Source: Zeimonas sp032027205 (GTDB lineage Bacteria > Pseudomonadota > Gammaproteobacteria > Burkholderiales > Burkholderiaceae_E). From it: a DNA stretch of 64,000 nt. This document shows, piece after piece, positions 35,230 to 43,514 of the stretch. A model generated the notes under the pieces. It saw only the letters and a list, made by a program, of their open reading frames with translations. It was not told where the DNA came from and ran no database searches. Position 1 is the first letter of the stretch. Each line of letters opens with the position of its first letter. The DNA lies in the NCBI GenBank assembly GCA_032027205.1, contig JAVSMN010000001.1, positions 3,599,418 to 3,663,417 on the forward strand, given 5' to 3'. The translations under genes and the position numbers were made by a program.

Positions 35230-35293
35230 CGGACGCAGGGTCGGGCACTTTGCGGTCGCTCGCGTCGACCTTCGCATGCGGAAGATTGATCTC
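35207..35293 (-). pseudogene. C-terminal remnant of a second dodA/ygiD-like gene
   Basis: Read on the minus strand this stretch encodes EINLPHAKVDASDRKVPDPAS and then VTRGQTKL. The intact dodA at 21,775-22,644 ends EIDLPRTRVNASGGEMPDPA then SVPPEQTNL. At nucleotide level 35,211-35,295 aligns without gaps to 21,782-21,866, with about 65 of 85 bases equal by eye. Nothing upstream of the E codon matches, so the homology ends at about 35,296, which marks the backbone/accessory junction. The original stop codon is gone. Confidence 0.7.
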
Positions 35294-35296
35294 GCG

Positions 35297-36010
35297 CTTT
35301 GCGTCGCAAGGCGCAGCCTCACTCGGAGGCCCGATGACTTTACATAACGCACAGACCTCCATCGCCGGGCGGACCGGCGGGGGGATGGGGCCGCAGGGCC
35401 CCATGGAAGCGCGGCGGCACGCGGTAGGCATTCCCCCCTACCTGCGTGCCGCCGGGGGCGCGTCACCGGGCCGGAAAAGCGCCCGGCAGGCAGCGGCGGA
35501 CGGTCGCGAGACCCTCCGAATGCATGCATCCACAGGTGGCTCGCGCTGGAAGCCAGAGGACCGGCCGCGGACAGCGGCGGAAACGCCAACGAGCGGGACG
35601 GCGGGGGCTCGAGCCGGCGCCGGCAGGCGCCGGATCGGGGCGCCGGCGTCCTGGGCTTGTCTCTTTATAACAAGTGGAACGCGGCAGGCCCGAAACGAGC
35701 AACGGCGCGGCTCTCCGGCCGGTTCGGCCAGGCGGCCGACCGGACACCCGGCAGGGGGGCGGCCATGATCCGAGCCCCCCGACACGTGGACCGGGACGAC
35801 GCCCGGGCGCTGCTCGCCGACATCCGCGCGCACCTCTGGCAGTGGCGGATGGCCCGCTACACCCGCGAGCGCCGCAGGCTGGCCATGCGGGTACGCTGGC
35901 GGCTGCGGTGGCTGGCCGAGCTGGACGACCTCGAAGCCGAACAGGAGGGCCGGCAGGCGGTCGAGCAGGCCGTCAGAACCGCCCGGCAGCCGTGCGGCTG
36001 CTGCGGCCAA
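35297..36010. other. GC-rich mosaic segment with inverted repeats, no recognisable intact gene
   Basis: About 700 bp of very GC-rich DNA between the dodA remnant and the AT-richer element. It contains an inverted repeat at about 35,411-35,452 (arms GCGGCACGCGGTAGG and CCTACCTGCGTGCCGC) and further palindromic GGCGCC-rich clusters at about 35,610-35,650. Several overlapping frames are open simply because of base composition. The composition drops sharply at about 36,010. It looks like debris of a different mobile or plasmid element. Confidence 0.5.
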
Positions 36011-36139
36011 ATAGTGCAGCGTTGCACCCGTTTGCGTCGCTGTGGGCCCAACAAGCGTCTGGTAACGCGCTGCCAGCGAAAACAAGGGCTTGCGGGCCTC
36101 CGCTCGTTCTTCCCATGTTGTGGAATCGCCTCTTCCTGA
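35765..36139 (+). CDS. Hypothetical Arg-rich protein, probably truncated
   Basis: An ATG preceded by GGGGGGCGGCC begins a frame with strongly G/C-ending codons: MIRAPRHVDRDDARALLADI, then a long amphipathic Arg/Trp/Glu-rich helix region ending ARQPCGCCGQI at about 36,010. After that point the codon use changes abruptly to AT-richer DNA while the frame remains open to 36,139. I infer that a real gene was cut at about 36,010 and runs into foreign sequence. The family is not recognised. Confidence 0.35.
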   Translation: MIRAPRHVDRDDARALLADIRAHLWQWRMARYTRERRRLAMRVRWRLRWLAELDDLEAEQEGRQAVEQAVRTARQPCGCCGQIVQRCTRLRRCGPNKRLVTRCQRKQGLAGLRSFFPCCGIASS

Positions 36140-36166
36140 CATCTGGAAGTCGCGATAAATCAACAC
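36008..36166 (-). pseudogene. Possible N-terminal fragment of an unknown gene cut at the 36.0 kb junction
   Basis: On the minus strand a frame starting with TTG at 36,166 or ATG at 36,142 reads MSGRGDSTTWEERAEARKPL and FSLAARYQTLVGPTATQTG, with mixed codon use like the rest of the element. It then runs into the GC-rich segment at about 36,010 and becomes low-complexity. This suggests a 5' fragment truncated exactly where the opposite-strand ORF is also interrupted. No family is recognised. Confidence 0.25.
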
Positions 36167-36885
36167 CTTGGCTTTACTTTGGAAGAAATAGCTTCAGAAA
36201 TTTATGGTAACTGACAAGTGTTTCTGGTAACCGGCCGGCGCGTCTGGCGGCCACGCCGAAGTCCCGTGCTGACGCGGGCGGAATGTTCTAGAACCTTTGC
36301 GAGTTTTAGAACGTTTTGGCGGCGGCCTGTTCGCTTGGCTGGCATAGCTTGGACGCTTGTGAGCGGCGAGCTAACGCCGGAGGGCGGAGGAGGCTGGCGT
36401 TGCTAAAGAAAAATTATCCTAAACGAGATATATAAGATAAATGTGTAAAATCAACGGCTTACGCAACCCAATGGCATGCGCAGTCTCTTTCAAGCAAGCC
36501 GGACCGACGCTGCGGCCCGCTTGCTGCACTGCTCAAAATTTCGCAGATAGCAACGCAATACGCCACCGTCTGCGAAACTTCCCGCCGTCATGCAACTCGT
36601 TCCAGCCAGCGCTGCGCTCGCAGCAGACCAGTAAGCAGTCTTCGTCTGGTAACAGTTTCTCGAGTCTTGCGACGAGCGTCCCGCGTGTGACGCCGGGGCT
36701 CATCCACGCTTAATCTGAGCAGCGCCAACCATTTAGGCTTTCGCACACAGGTGCCCACCCGGTTCTCGCCGCGCGTCGTCGTCGGCACTTGAAATGGCGA
36801 CCGTGATTTGCCAAACTGTCGTTCGCGTCTGGCCGGGAGGCCAGACCCGCTGCAGGTCGATGACACAGCACCACCGAGACGCGCG
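36167..36885. other. Non-coding stretch at the left of the AT-richer element
   Basis: No convincing gene is visible. It contains two TAGAAC repeats at about 36,286-36,312 and a very AT-rich patch at 36,410-36,445 (ATATATAAGATAAATG) that could be a promoter for the HNH gene or simply spacer. If the Tn7-like element has its left end in this region, the end was not identifiable by eye. Confidence 0.4.
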
Positions 36886-37320
36886 ATGCGCCGGTGCCCG
36901 TATGACGGCGTTACGCAAGCGCGGGGACTTTCCATTCTTGGAGTCCCCCTTTTGTCGTCAAGAAACCGAATCCAGCTTCATCGCCGCCGTGCGTTCGAAC
37001 AGCAAGCCGGACGCTGCTTTTATTGCGGTGTTCGCATGTGGTTGAAATCGCCGCACGAACTATCGAGGCTTCCTCTTCCGCAATCTGCCTGGGAAAAGCT
37101 GCGCTGCACAGCGGAGCATCTTGTTCCACAGTGCGAGGGCGGCGGACATACCGTTCGGAACATTGCCGCCGCTTGCGCGCGCTGCAATCACACGAGGCAC
37201 AAGTTTCCGCGAGCATTGGACCCCCTGGCGTATCGAAAGCACGTCGAGCGACAAATGACCCATCATCAATGGCATCAACGATGGGTGTACGAACTCCGCC
37301 TATCCCAGCATGAACGTTAG
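36886..37320 (+). CDS. HNH endonuclease family protein
   Basis: The ATG at 36,886 gives 144 residues; an in-frame ATG at 36,808 would add 26 residues without family features. The HNH core is complete: a first zinc CxxC in QQAGRCFYCGVRMW, the catalytic His in CTAEHLVPQCEGGG, then NIAAACARCNHTRHKF with the second CxxC-type pair and final HNH residues. Such proteins nick or cleave DNA. Isolated HNH genes in mobile elements often act in defence or homing. No partner gene is obvious beside it. Confidence 0.8.
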   Translation: MRRCPYDGVTQARGLSILGVPLLSSRNRIQLHRRRAFEQQAGRCFYCGVRMWLKSPHELSRLPLPQSAWEKLRCTAEHLVPQCEGGGHTVRNIAAACARCNHTRHKFPRALDPLAYRKHVERQMTHHQWHQRWVYELRLSQHER

Positions 37321-37350
37321 TAATCGGATGTATCTGCGCGAACTGCGCTT

Positions 37351-37743
37351 TCAGCCTATACCGTTGCGCGCAGGACCCGGTAGGACTTGCGAGCAACCGC
37401 GCAGAGCACCCGTTGGCCGGGGTCGGAGCGAAGGGAACAGCAGACCCGATGCTCTGCGAGTGATGCTGTAGAGCATTCCGTCAGGGTCTCCGGCATGGAC
37501 GAGTCCGACCTCGGTCAGTACCTCGAAAACGTCAACTTCGACTTCGTAGGTCTCCCTTGGGGCGGCCGGCTTCGATGCGTCCCGCAAACCTTCGGGAGTA
37601 CCTTCATCTGGGAAGTCTGGGTCCACGTCTGCGTCTTCTAACGTCCCTGGACATACTGTTCTTGCGTACAGTATGATTTCACGCGCAACCAAGCCCGTCA
37701 AGGCAGACGTCGAGGGTGCGCACGCATCCGATGGAGGAGGCAC
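37351..37743 (-). CDS. Hypothetical acidic protein (uncertain)
   Basis: A 130-residue frame whose middle, DPDFPDEGTPEGLRDASKP and ETYEVEVDVFEVLTEVGLVH, looks protein-like, with GDPDGMLYSITRRASGLLFP near the end. The only in-frame ATG lies beyond the LexA-like palindrome and antisense to the start of the next plus-strand gene. Either the start is a non-ATG codon further in, or this is a shadow. The plus-strand frame over the same DNA is less convincing. No family recognised. Confidence 0.3.
   Translation of the reverse strand: MPPPSDACAPSTSALTGLVAREIILYARTVCPGTLEDADVDPDFPDEGTPEGLRDASKPAAPRETYEVEVDVFEVLTEVGLVHAGDPDGMLYSITRRASGLLFPSLRPRPTGALRGCSQVLPGPARNGIG
37652..37675. promoter_or_regulatory. 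LexA-type SOS box
   Basis: A perfect 24-bp inverted repeat made of CATACTGT, an eight-base spacer and ACAGTATG. The core TACTGT-N8-ACAGTA equals the outer positions of the gamma/betaproteobacterial LexA consensus (CTGT-N8-ACAG). It lies 75 bp upstream of the likely ATG at 37,751 of the next gene, a normal operator position. Control by LexA is inferred from the match. Confidence 0.6.
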
Positions 37744-37750
37744 AGAGGCT

Positions 37751-38215
37751 ATGCAGCTAGAGAACGGATGGCCGATTTCAGCTGCATTCGCTGCCCGGCT
37801 GATGCGAGCAGGCTACGACGCAGAACAGCTGACAAAGCGTCACCTTGAGCGAGCTCAGCAGTGCTGCATGGAACTGTCGTCCTCGGACTCTTTGGCGGTG
37901 AGTAGTCGAGTGCTTGTTGCATATCTTGCACTATTGCACGACGCGCTTGCGGTGCTAGCGCATCGCGGCTGGCAAGTGTCACCCGATGAAGGTCAAGCAG
38001 ATGACGAAGTGCTTGAGGCGCTCATTCGTCTGGCGGCACTTAAGCCTCAATTGGCGTGTGCGGTGCGTTTCGCTGCGGCGACTCGGCACGCTGAGCTCGA
38101 AGGTTTGCTTCCTTTAGAGAAGCAGGCGCGGGAGCTTCACGGTGCGGTACTCGAAGTCCACCAGCTCGTTGGGTCGCTAATAGGTCCGTCGGCTATGGAC
38201 TCTGGCTGCTCCTAG
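37751..38215 (+). CDS. Small hypothetical helical protein under a LexA-like box
   Basis: The ATG at 37,751, preceded by GGAGGAGG at 37,733-37,740, gives 154 residues; a frame-open ATG at 37,673 lies inside the palindrome and is less likely. The protein is predicted all-helical (SLAVSSRVLVAYLALLHDAL, ACAVRFAAATRHAELEGLL) and has no motif I recognise. The SOS-type operator suggests induction by DNA damage, as for toxins, prophage or mobile-element functions. Confidence 0.55.
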   Translation: MQLENGWPISAAFAARLMRAGYDAEQLTKRHLERAQQCCMELSSSDSLAVSSRVLVAYLALLHDALAVLAHRGWQVSPDEGQADDEVLEALIRLAALKPQLACAVRFAAATRHAELEGLLPLEKQARELHGAVLEVHQLVGSLIGPSAMDSGCS

Positions 38216-38624
38216 GCGGTCGCAGTAGCGACGCCGACTTGGTGCACTAGGCTCTCCGATAGCGAGCCGAGCACAGGCATACCCGCGACATTGAACTTCA
38301 CAAGCGTGCGACTCGACGAGGGCGCATCGTTCAACAGTAGCTCCCATCGTGTGGGCTTGACAAAAAAAATGATTCCAGTGGTGCCGTTCAGCCTAAGTGA
38401 CCGAGCGTCGGTCTACGCGACGAAGCCTTAACACCGTTAGCTCTGTAGAAGGGACAGACTCGCCCCTTGACCCACGGCTCGCCACTTGGAAAGGGTCCGC
38501 GTCACAATTGCTCTTACGAAAGCGTGGCGTCGAGCAAATGTCGTGCTCATGTCGTGCCGCTGTCCTAGCGAGTCGAGCCGCAAAAAAGGAGATTGGAAGC
38601 GTCAACAGCCCCGGGACAACGCAT
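38216..38624. other. Intergenic region upstream of the XRE regulator
   Basis: About 410 bp without a convincing gene. A frame on the plus strand is open into the regulator gene, but its codons look random. A TTGACA followed by an A-tract occurs at about 38,356 and could be a -35 element, but I see no well-placed -10. The promoter of the regulator/reverse-transcriptase pair is probably here. Confidence 0.4.
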
Positions 38625-39293
38625 ATGACCTCTGAAGCTCGAACTTTAACTCCGACCGAGCTTGGTCGCCTTATCAAGCTGCTTCGCGAGAGTCGCTGTT
38701 GGTCCCAGGAGCAGCTTGCTGATATCGCAAAGCTCAGCAGCCGAACTGTACAGCGCGTGGAGGACGGTCAGCCGTCATCCTTTGATACACGTCGTGCTCT
38801 GGCAGCCGCTTATGGGTGCGAGGACCTCGACGTCTTTAATAAAGCGCACGTTATTCCGACGGTTGAGGAGCTGGAACGGGAGAGGAAGCATTTCGAACAG
38901 AGCCACGTCAGTCTCGAGGCGGCAACGGTAATCTCCGGCAAGCAGCTCGGCAAATGGGTGGAGGCATCCTCGGCCTTTTTTTTCGACGAGAACGAGCTCA
39001 GACATGGGGCGGAGGAAATCTTCGCTCGGCTTGCAGACTACTGTCGCGAATATGGAGACTGCCATGACCTGTATACAGCTACCGACAAGCTCGAAATCTA
39101 CGCCGAACTTGGTCTGTGGTTGGAGGAACTCGCTGAACTTGGCTATACGTTAGTTTGCGCGAGACGACGAATTATGCTCGGAGCGGGGGAAGGAAAGGCC
39201 GGACGAGAAATGAGCATCCTCTATGGAATTGGTTTTCCCAAAGGGCAAGAGCCGGAAAGCTTAATGGTAGCGAGAGAAGTGTCCTTCCGATAA
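38625..39293 (+). CDS. XRE-family helix-turn-helix regulator
   Basis: The ATG at 38,625 gives 222 residues starting MTSEARTLTPTELGRLIKLL. The helix-turn-helix is residues 12-60 (RESRCWSQEQLADIAKLSSR, then TVQRVEDGQPSSFDTRRALA). The C-terminal 150 residues are of unknown family, including LADYCREYGDCHDLYTATDK. The reverse transcriptase-nitrilase gene starts 41 bp downstream on the same strand. The likely role is control of that gene, possibly as an autorepressor (inference). Confidence 0.82.
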   Translation: MTSEARTLTPTELGRLIKLLRESRCWSQEQLADIAKLSSRTVQRVEDGQPSSFDTRRALAAAYGCEDLDVFNKAHVIPTVEELERERKHFEQSHVSLEAATVISGKQLGKWVEASSAFFFDENELRHGAEEIFARLADYCREYGDCHDLYTATDKLEIYAELGLWLEELAELGYTLVCARRRIMLGAGEGKAGREMSILYGIGFPKGQEPESLMVAREVSFR

Positions 39294-39334
39294 ATGCCGA
39301 GACGTTTTCAAGAACGGAATAATAGTCAGAGCCG

Positions 39335-42300
39335 ATGAGCTTGGTTAAGGAAAAATACCTTTCACTTGCGCCCCAAAGCAGATACCTCTGCGATGAAGTT
39401 GTTCTCACTTTGGCGTGGAAGAAGGCACACGGATACGTTCGCCGCCACAACTGGTATGCGGACACATTGGAGCTAGATTGCGCAACGGTCCGACTCGAGA
39501 CATCGGTAGCGACTTGGGCCGCCGAGCTCCGCGAGGGAATTTACCGGCCTCGTCTTTCACGACTGGTGCCTGCTCCCAAGAATGCTAGATGGGCGTTTCA
39601 CCCGAAGTTGCCTCATCAGTGGGCGCCCGTCAGCGCCGGCTTTGAGAACGAAGGGACCCCAAAGCTTAAGCGCAGCGCTCTGCGGCCCCTGGCCCACCTT
39701 GGCATCCGCGAGCAGACCGTAGCGACGGCAGTAATGCTCTGTATGGCTGAATGCATAGAGTCGGCGCAAGGCGACCCGGCAGTGGACGTCGGAGACGCGC
39801 TGACCAAAGGCGTGTTCAGCTACGGCAACCGCCTTTATTGTCGATGGGATGTCGATTCGAGATATGCCCAGTTTTCTTGGGGCAGCGCCGACACGTATAG
39901 CCGCTATTTCCACGACTACCAGAGGTTCGTGGAACGTCCTAGGAAGGTCGCAGAGCGGCTCGGCACGGGCAGCCAAATCTGTTCGAGCGCTGTGTACATC
40001 GTCAAGCTTGACCTGTCGGCATTCTTTGACCGCATAGACGTCGACCAACTGATAGTCACGCTACGTTCCGAATATGCGAGGTTCTGCGGCGTTGATGAAA
40101 CTCGAGGTGCGGACGACGAGGAGTTCTGGACGCTGGCTCGAAAGGGACTCGATTTTCGATGGGCTCCGGAGGATGAATCCAAGGCCGGCTTGCTAAAGGA
40201 CGAGCGGCTTCCAACCGGGCTGCCTCAGGGGCTGATGCCTAGTGGGTTCTTTGCGAACGCATACCTTCTTGAGTTTGACCGTGCAGTCGGAAGTGCGTGC
40301 CAGCAACATGAGCAATTAGGTAGCCAAGAGGGGTCGGTGACGCTTCACGACTATTGCCGCTATGTAGACGACCTTCGACTCGTAGTGTCAACCGGTTCGC
40401 TTATGAGCGAGGAGAGCGTAAAGAACCAAATTTCTGGTTGGATTCAATCTCACTTGGACCGTCATTCTGGGAGCGGATGCGCGGGAGATACTGGTAGCCT
40501 CATCATTAACTCTACCAAGACAGAAGTCGAACTAGTTAGTCGCGTCGCTGGCGCAACTAGCATCGGGACGCGAATGCGCCGGTTGCAGCGGCAATTGAGC
40601 GGTCCTTTTGACGTCGCGGCACTTGAACAGTTGGAGACAGGCCTTAACGGGCTCTTGTCTATTGCGGAATCGTCTTCGCTGCGAGAACCCCTTCGCGTCG
40701 CCACCGAGGGGTTTCCGAGGCTATCAAATCTTTTGAATCCTCCCCTAGATGTCCGGGACGATACTTTGACCCGGTTTGCTGCGTACCGGCTCACTAAGTC
40801 GCTGCGCCATAGGCGACTCCTAATGGACCTCAGCGAGCAGCGTGATGGTCAGCTTGCGGGTGAGACGTTGTTGCAGGATTACGAAGTGACCGCTCGGCGC
40901 CTCGTAGCGGCCTGGACAGAGAACCCGGCGCTCGTCCAGGTTCTGCGCTATGCGTTCGACCTTTTTCCCTCTCCACTTCTTCTGCACGACGTTATCGATG
41001 CGTTGGCGACCAAGCTGGGTGAACCAGCCGCATACCCCGACCAAAGCGCGGTCGCGTGGTACGTGTTCGCAGAACTCTTCCGGGCGGCGGCAGTCGAGAC
41101 AGGTCGAACGGTGCAGCATGACACGCAATTCATTGCGGGCGACCTTGCACAGTACCGCGAGCAACTTGGCGGGTATGCGAAGAGCATTCTGAGATTGCCA
41201 GTCACGCCTTGGTACGTACAGCAACAGGCCGCTCTGCTTCTAGCGTGTCTCGATGAGCCGACAGATTGCCTAGACGAAGTGGATGAGCTGTCACTGTACC
41301 GCGCCCTTCATGCTTATCTCTTTGGAAGAGTCGTTGACGAACAGCTCGCAGCGGAAGATATTGTGGCGACGGCCATTGTCGGCTACCAGATAACAAGAGA
41401 CGCGGAGCGTTTTGCGCGTTGGTTCAGGATTTTCGAGCTGCATCGCGGTGGAGCGGCGGCAAAGGAGAGCCTTCAGCTTGTCTACATAAGCTGCCCGGAG
41501 CTTTTTGACAAACTCACCACTCCTGCGCAGAGTGAACCGAATTTCGTTGCCAGACTATTAAGTCCGGAGTTGAAGAGGTATGTAGAGGCGAAATGGTCAC
41601 TGACAAAGGAGTTGCCGACGAATCAGTGGCTGTCATTGGCACAGGTCATTGCAAATCCGAATAGAGTATTTCAGCAAGAGAACGCCTTGCTCGCCTTGGC
41701 ACTGCAGCTCACCGCACTGCCAGAAGAGCGTTGGCGCGAAAACTCAATAGGGTCCGCATTCGACCTTGTGGTTCGATGCACCGACTGGACCGCGCTGAAC
41801 GACCCGCATCGAGATGTCCTTCAACTCAAATGTGCGCGTCGGCGTTCGAAGAATGGTCGGCTTTTCCGGACGCCCAAGTGGTGTAGGTCCGACTTCGCCT
41901 GGTTGTACACGGTCGGCCAGATTCTGAGAGCCGCGGCGGTGGGTAACAACGACTACACGCTAATCGCTCAACTCGGGCTCGGGGAAGCAGGATGGTATCG
42001 GGGGTTAACCAGTACGGTGTCCAAGAGGCAGCTCGGAATGCTTCACCTGTCATACGCGCTCGGTGGAACAACATCTGCAGTGACACCTTGGCTTTCTGGG
42101 TTGCTCGGGGTGCTTCTTCGTTGGCCAGGAGTAGAGGCCGAAGAGCCGGCTCACCCAGCCGAACCTATTTCGACAATCGCCGAGCTGAAAGCGGTCCTCG
42201 AGGAACGATACCGATACCAAGCCGAACGCTATGGCAAAAGTTCCCAGTCACCTGTTTATCGGTTTCCCGTCGACTGGGAGGCGAGAGGAGAGCGGACTTT

Positions 42301-43183
42301 ACGTGTCGCAGTGCTGCAGGGGCTTCTGCCGACATCCAAGGACTTCGCGTCTTCGGGGCTCGTCGGCGTATGTTCGGAACCATATCGCAGCCGTCATCGG
42401 AATCACACGGCGACTCTCTTGAAGCTTGCCGCCGAGAAGATTCGCGCATATGCCAGGGTCAACGGTGACAACCGCAAACCCCAAGTCGACCTGGTTCTCT
42501 TGCCGGAGTACGCCGTCCATGTAGACGACCAAGACCTTCTTCGTGCGTTCTCTGATGATACGGGGGCAATGCTGCACTATGGGCTGCTTGGAACCGTAGA
42601 GCCTTTGGGAGGCATGCCAACCAATGCGGCGAGGTGGCTTATACCATCCAGAACCCGGAAGAGGCGGTCGTGGATTACAGTGGACCAAGGAAAATTTCAC
42701 CTTACTACTGACGAAATCAATCACGGCGTTATTATGTGGTGCCCTTATAGGGTTGTCATTGAACTCCAGTATCCTCGAGCTCCTGGTTTTCGCATAGCCG
42801 GTGCAATTTGCTACGACGCCACCGACCTCGCCCTTGCCGCAGACTTGAAGAACGAGACGCACCTCTTTGTCGTGCCCGCGATGAATCAGGACGTCAAGAC
42901 CTTTGACAATATGATATGTGCATTGCGGTACCATATGTACCAACATGTTATTATTGCCAACGCGGGGGAGTTTGGTGGCTCTACGGCTCAGGCGCCTTAC
43001 TCCGATGAACACAAGCGTGTCATTAGCCATTCCCACGGCCTGAACCAGATTGCCGTCAGCGTATTCGATATCGCTCTTGACCATTTTGGGCCGGCGCTTT
43101 TTGCCCTTGACAAGATTGCTGGTGTGCCGGAAGTGAAGGCAATCGGCAAAACACCTCCTGCGGGGCTCCACCGAGCAAGTTAA
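39335..43183 (+). CDS. drt1: Reverse transcriptase-nitrilase fusion (DRT type 1/UG1-like defence protein)
   Basis: A 1,282-residue protein. An N-terminal reverse transcriptase spans roughly residues 50-460, with motif A VKLDLSAFFDRID (Asp226), motif B LPQGLMPSGFFANAYL and the catalytic YVDD at 343-346. A long helical middle region follows. A C-terminal nitrilase domain starts near residue 986 with the full triad: Glu1058 (LLPEYAVH), Lys1120 (VDQGKFHL) and Cys1159 (GAICYDATD). This architecture is that of UG1 enzymes, shown by others to protect against phages (defence-associated reverse transcriptase type 1). Both active sites are intact. The neighbouring XRE gene probably regulates it. Confidence 0.92.
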   Translation: MSLVKEKYLSLAPQSRYLCDEVVLTLAWKKAHGYVRRHNWYADTLELDCATVRLETSVATWAAELREGIYRPRLSRLVPAPKNARWAFHPKLPHQWAPVSAGFENEGTPKLKRSALRPLAHLGIREQTVATAVMLCMAECIESAQGDPAVDVGDALTKGVFSYGNRLYCRWDVDSRYAQFSWGSADTYSRYFHDYQRFVERPRKVAERLGTGSQICSSAVYIVKLDLSAFFDRIDVDQLIVTLRSEYARFCGVDETRGADDEEFWTLARKGLDFRWAPEDESKAGLLKDERLPTGLPQGLMPSGFFANAYLLEFDRAVGSACQQHEQLGSQEGSVTLHDYCRYVDDLRLVVSTGSLMSEESVKNQISGWIQSHLDRHSGSGCAGDTGSLIINSTKTEVELVSRVAGATSIGTRMRRLQRQLSGPFDVAALEQLETGLNGLLSIAESSSLREPLRVATEGFPRLSNLLNPPLDVRDDTLTRFAAYRLTKSLRHRRLLMDLSEQRDGQLAGETLLQDYEVTARRLVAAWTENPALVQVLRYAFDLFPSPLLLHDVIDALATKLGEPAAYPDQSAVAWYVFAELFRAAAVETGRTVQHDTQFIAGDLAQYREQLGGYAKSILRLPVTPWYVQQQAALLLACLDEPTDCLDEVDELSLYRALHAYLFGRVVDEQLAAEDIVATAIVGYQITRDAERFARWFRIFELHRGGAAAKESLQLVYISCPELFDKLTTPAQSEPNFVARLLSPELKRYVEAKWSLTKELPTNQWLSLAQVIANPNRVFQQENALLALALQLTALPEERWRENSIGSAFDLVVRCTDWTALNDPHRDVLQLKCARRRSKNGRLFRTPKWCRSDFAWLYTVGQILRAAAVGNNDYTLIAQLGLGEAGWYRGLTSTVSKRQLGMLHLSYALGGTTSAVTPWLSGLLGVLLRWPGVEAEEPAHPAEPISTIAELKAVLEERYRYQAERYGKSSQSPVYRFPVDWEARGERTLRVAVLQGLLPTSKDFASSGLVGVCSEPYRSRHRNHTATLLKLAAEKIRAYARVNGDNRKPQVDLVLLPEYAVHVDDQDLLRAFSDDTGAMLHYGLLGTVEPLGGMPTNAARWLIPSRTRKRRSWITVDQGKFHLTTDEINHGVIMWCPYRVVIELQYPRAPGFRIAGAICYDATDLALAADLKNETHLFVVPAMNQDVKTFDNMICALRYHMYQHVIIANAGEFGGSTAQAPYSDEHKRVISHSHGLNQIAVSVFDIALDHFGPALFALDKIAGVPEVKAIGKTPPAGLHRAS

Positions 43184-43348
43184 GCACCGAGCGCCACCGC
43201 TCTTTCCGGCGCTTAGCGAACGCGTAAAGCGAAGGTGCGTTGAGCAAAGAGCGTCGGCAGGCTGCGCATGCAACTCGCTATGCAGCCCCTCGTCGCTCGA
43301 TTTCGGGGCGTCATCGACGTTAGGTCAGCGATTCTGTAACAGGAGACT

Positions 43349-43514
43349 ATGGCTGTGCCCATCGAGGTGTTGCACTACCTCGTTGTACACGAGCTTGCGC
43401 ATTGAAGTACCGCGACCACTCCGCAAGGTACTGGCAGGTTGTAAACGCTCAGTTGCCGGATGGGAGCGACCCGCCAAATGGCTCGACGAGCATGGGGCGG
43501 AGATGCCGCTCTAG
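43349..43514 (+). pseudogene. Remnant of a DUF45/YgjP-like zinc metallopeptidase (C-terminal part)
   Basis: Three consecutive frames join into one family match: MAVPIEVLHYLVVHELAH, then KYRDHSARYWQVVNAQLPD, then ERPAKWLDEHGAEMPL and a TAG stop. This reproduces the YgjP/DUF45 end with its HELAH zinc site, HS-x-x-Y/FW and W-L-x-x-HG. Restoring one T at about 43,403 and one T at about 43,460 would reopen the frame (H-L-K and D-W-E), so the damage is two single-base losses. The N-terminal half is missing. Confidence 0.75.

Noticed and set aside
35250..35768. Plus-strand frame of 172 codons in the GC-rich mosaic
   Set aside because: It begins inside the antisense dodA remnant and encodes only Gly/Ala/Arg-rich sequence.
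36640..36690. Short similarity to 44,537-44,580 (both encode ARLEKLL-type ends on the minus strand)
   Set aside because: Only about 25 bases match loosely and the peptide is a common helical composition. Not enough to claim a duplicated gene.
43179..43326. Integron attC-like sequence after the reverse transcriptase gene (GTTAAGC and GTTAGGT)
   Set aside because: Both seven-mers face the same way, no matching RYYYAAC partner or paired L boxes were found, and no integrase gene is present.
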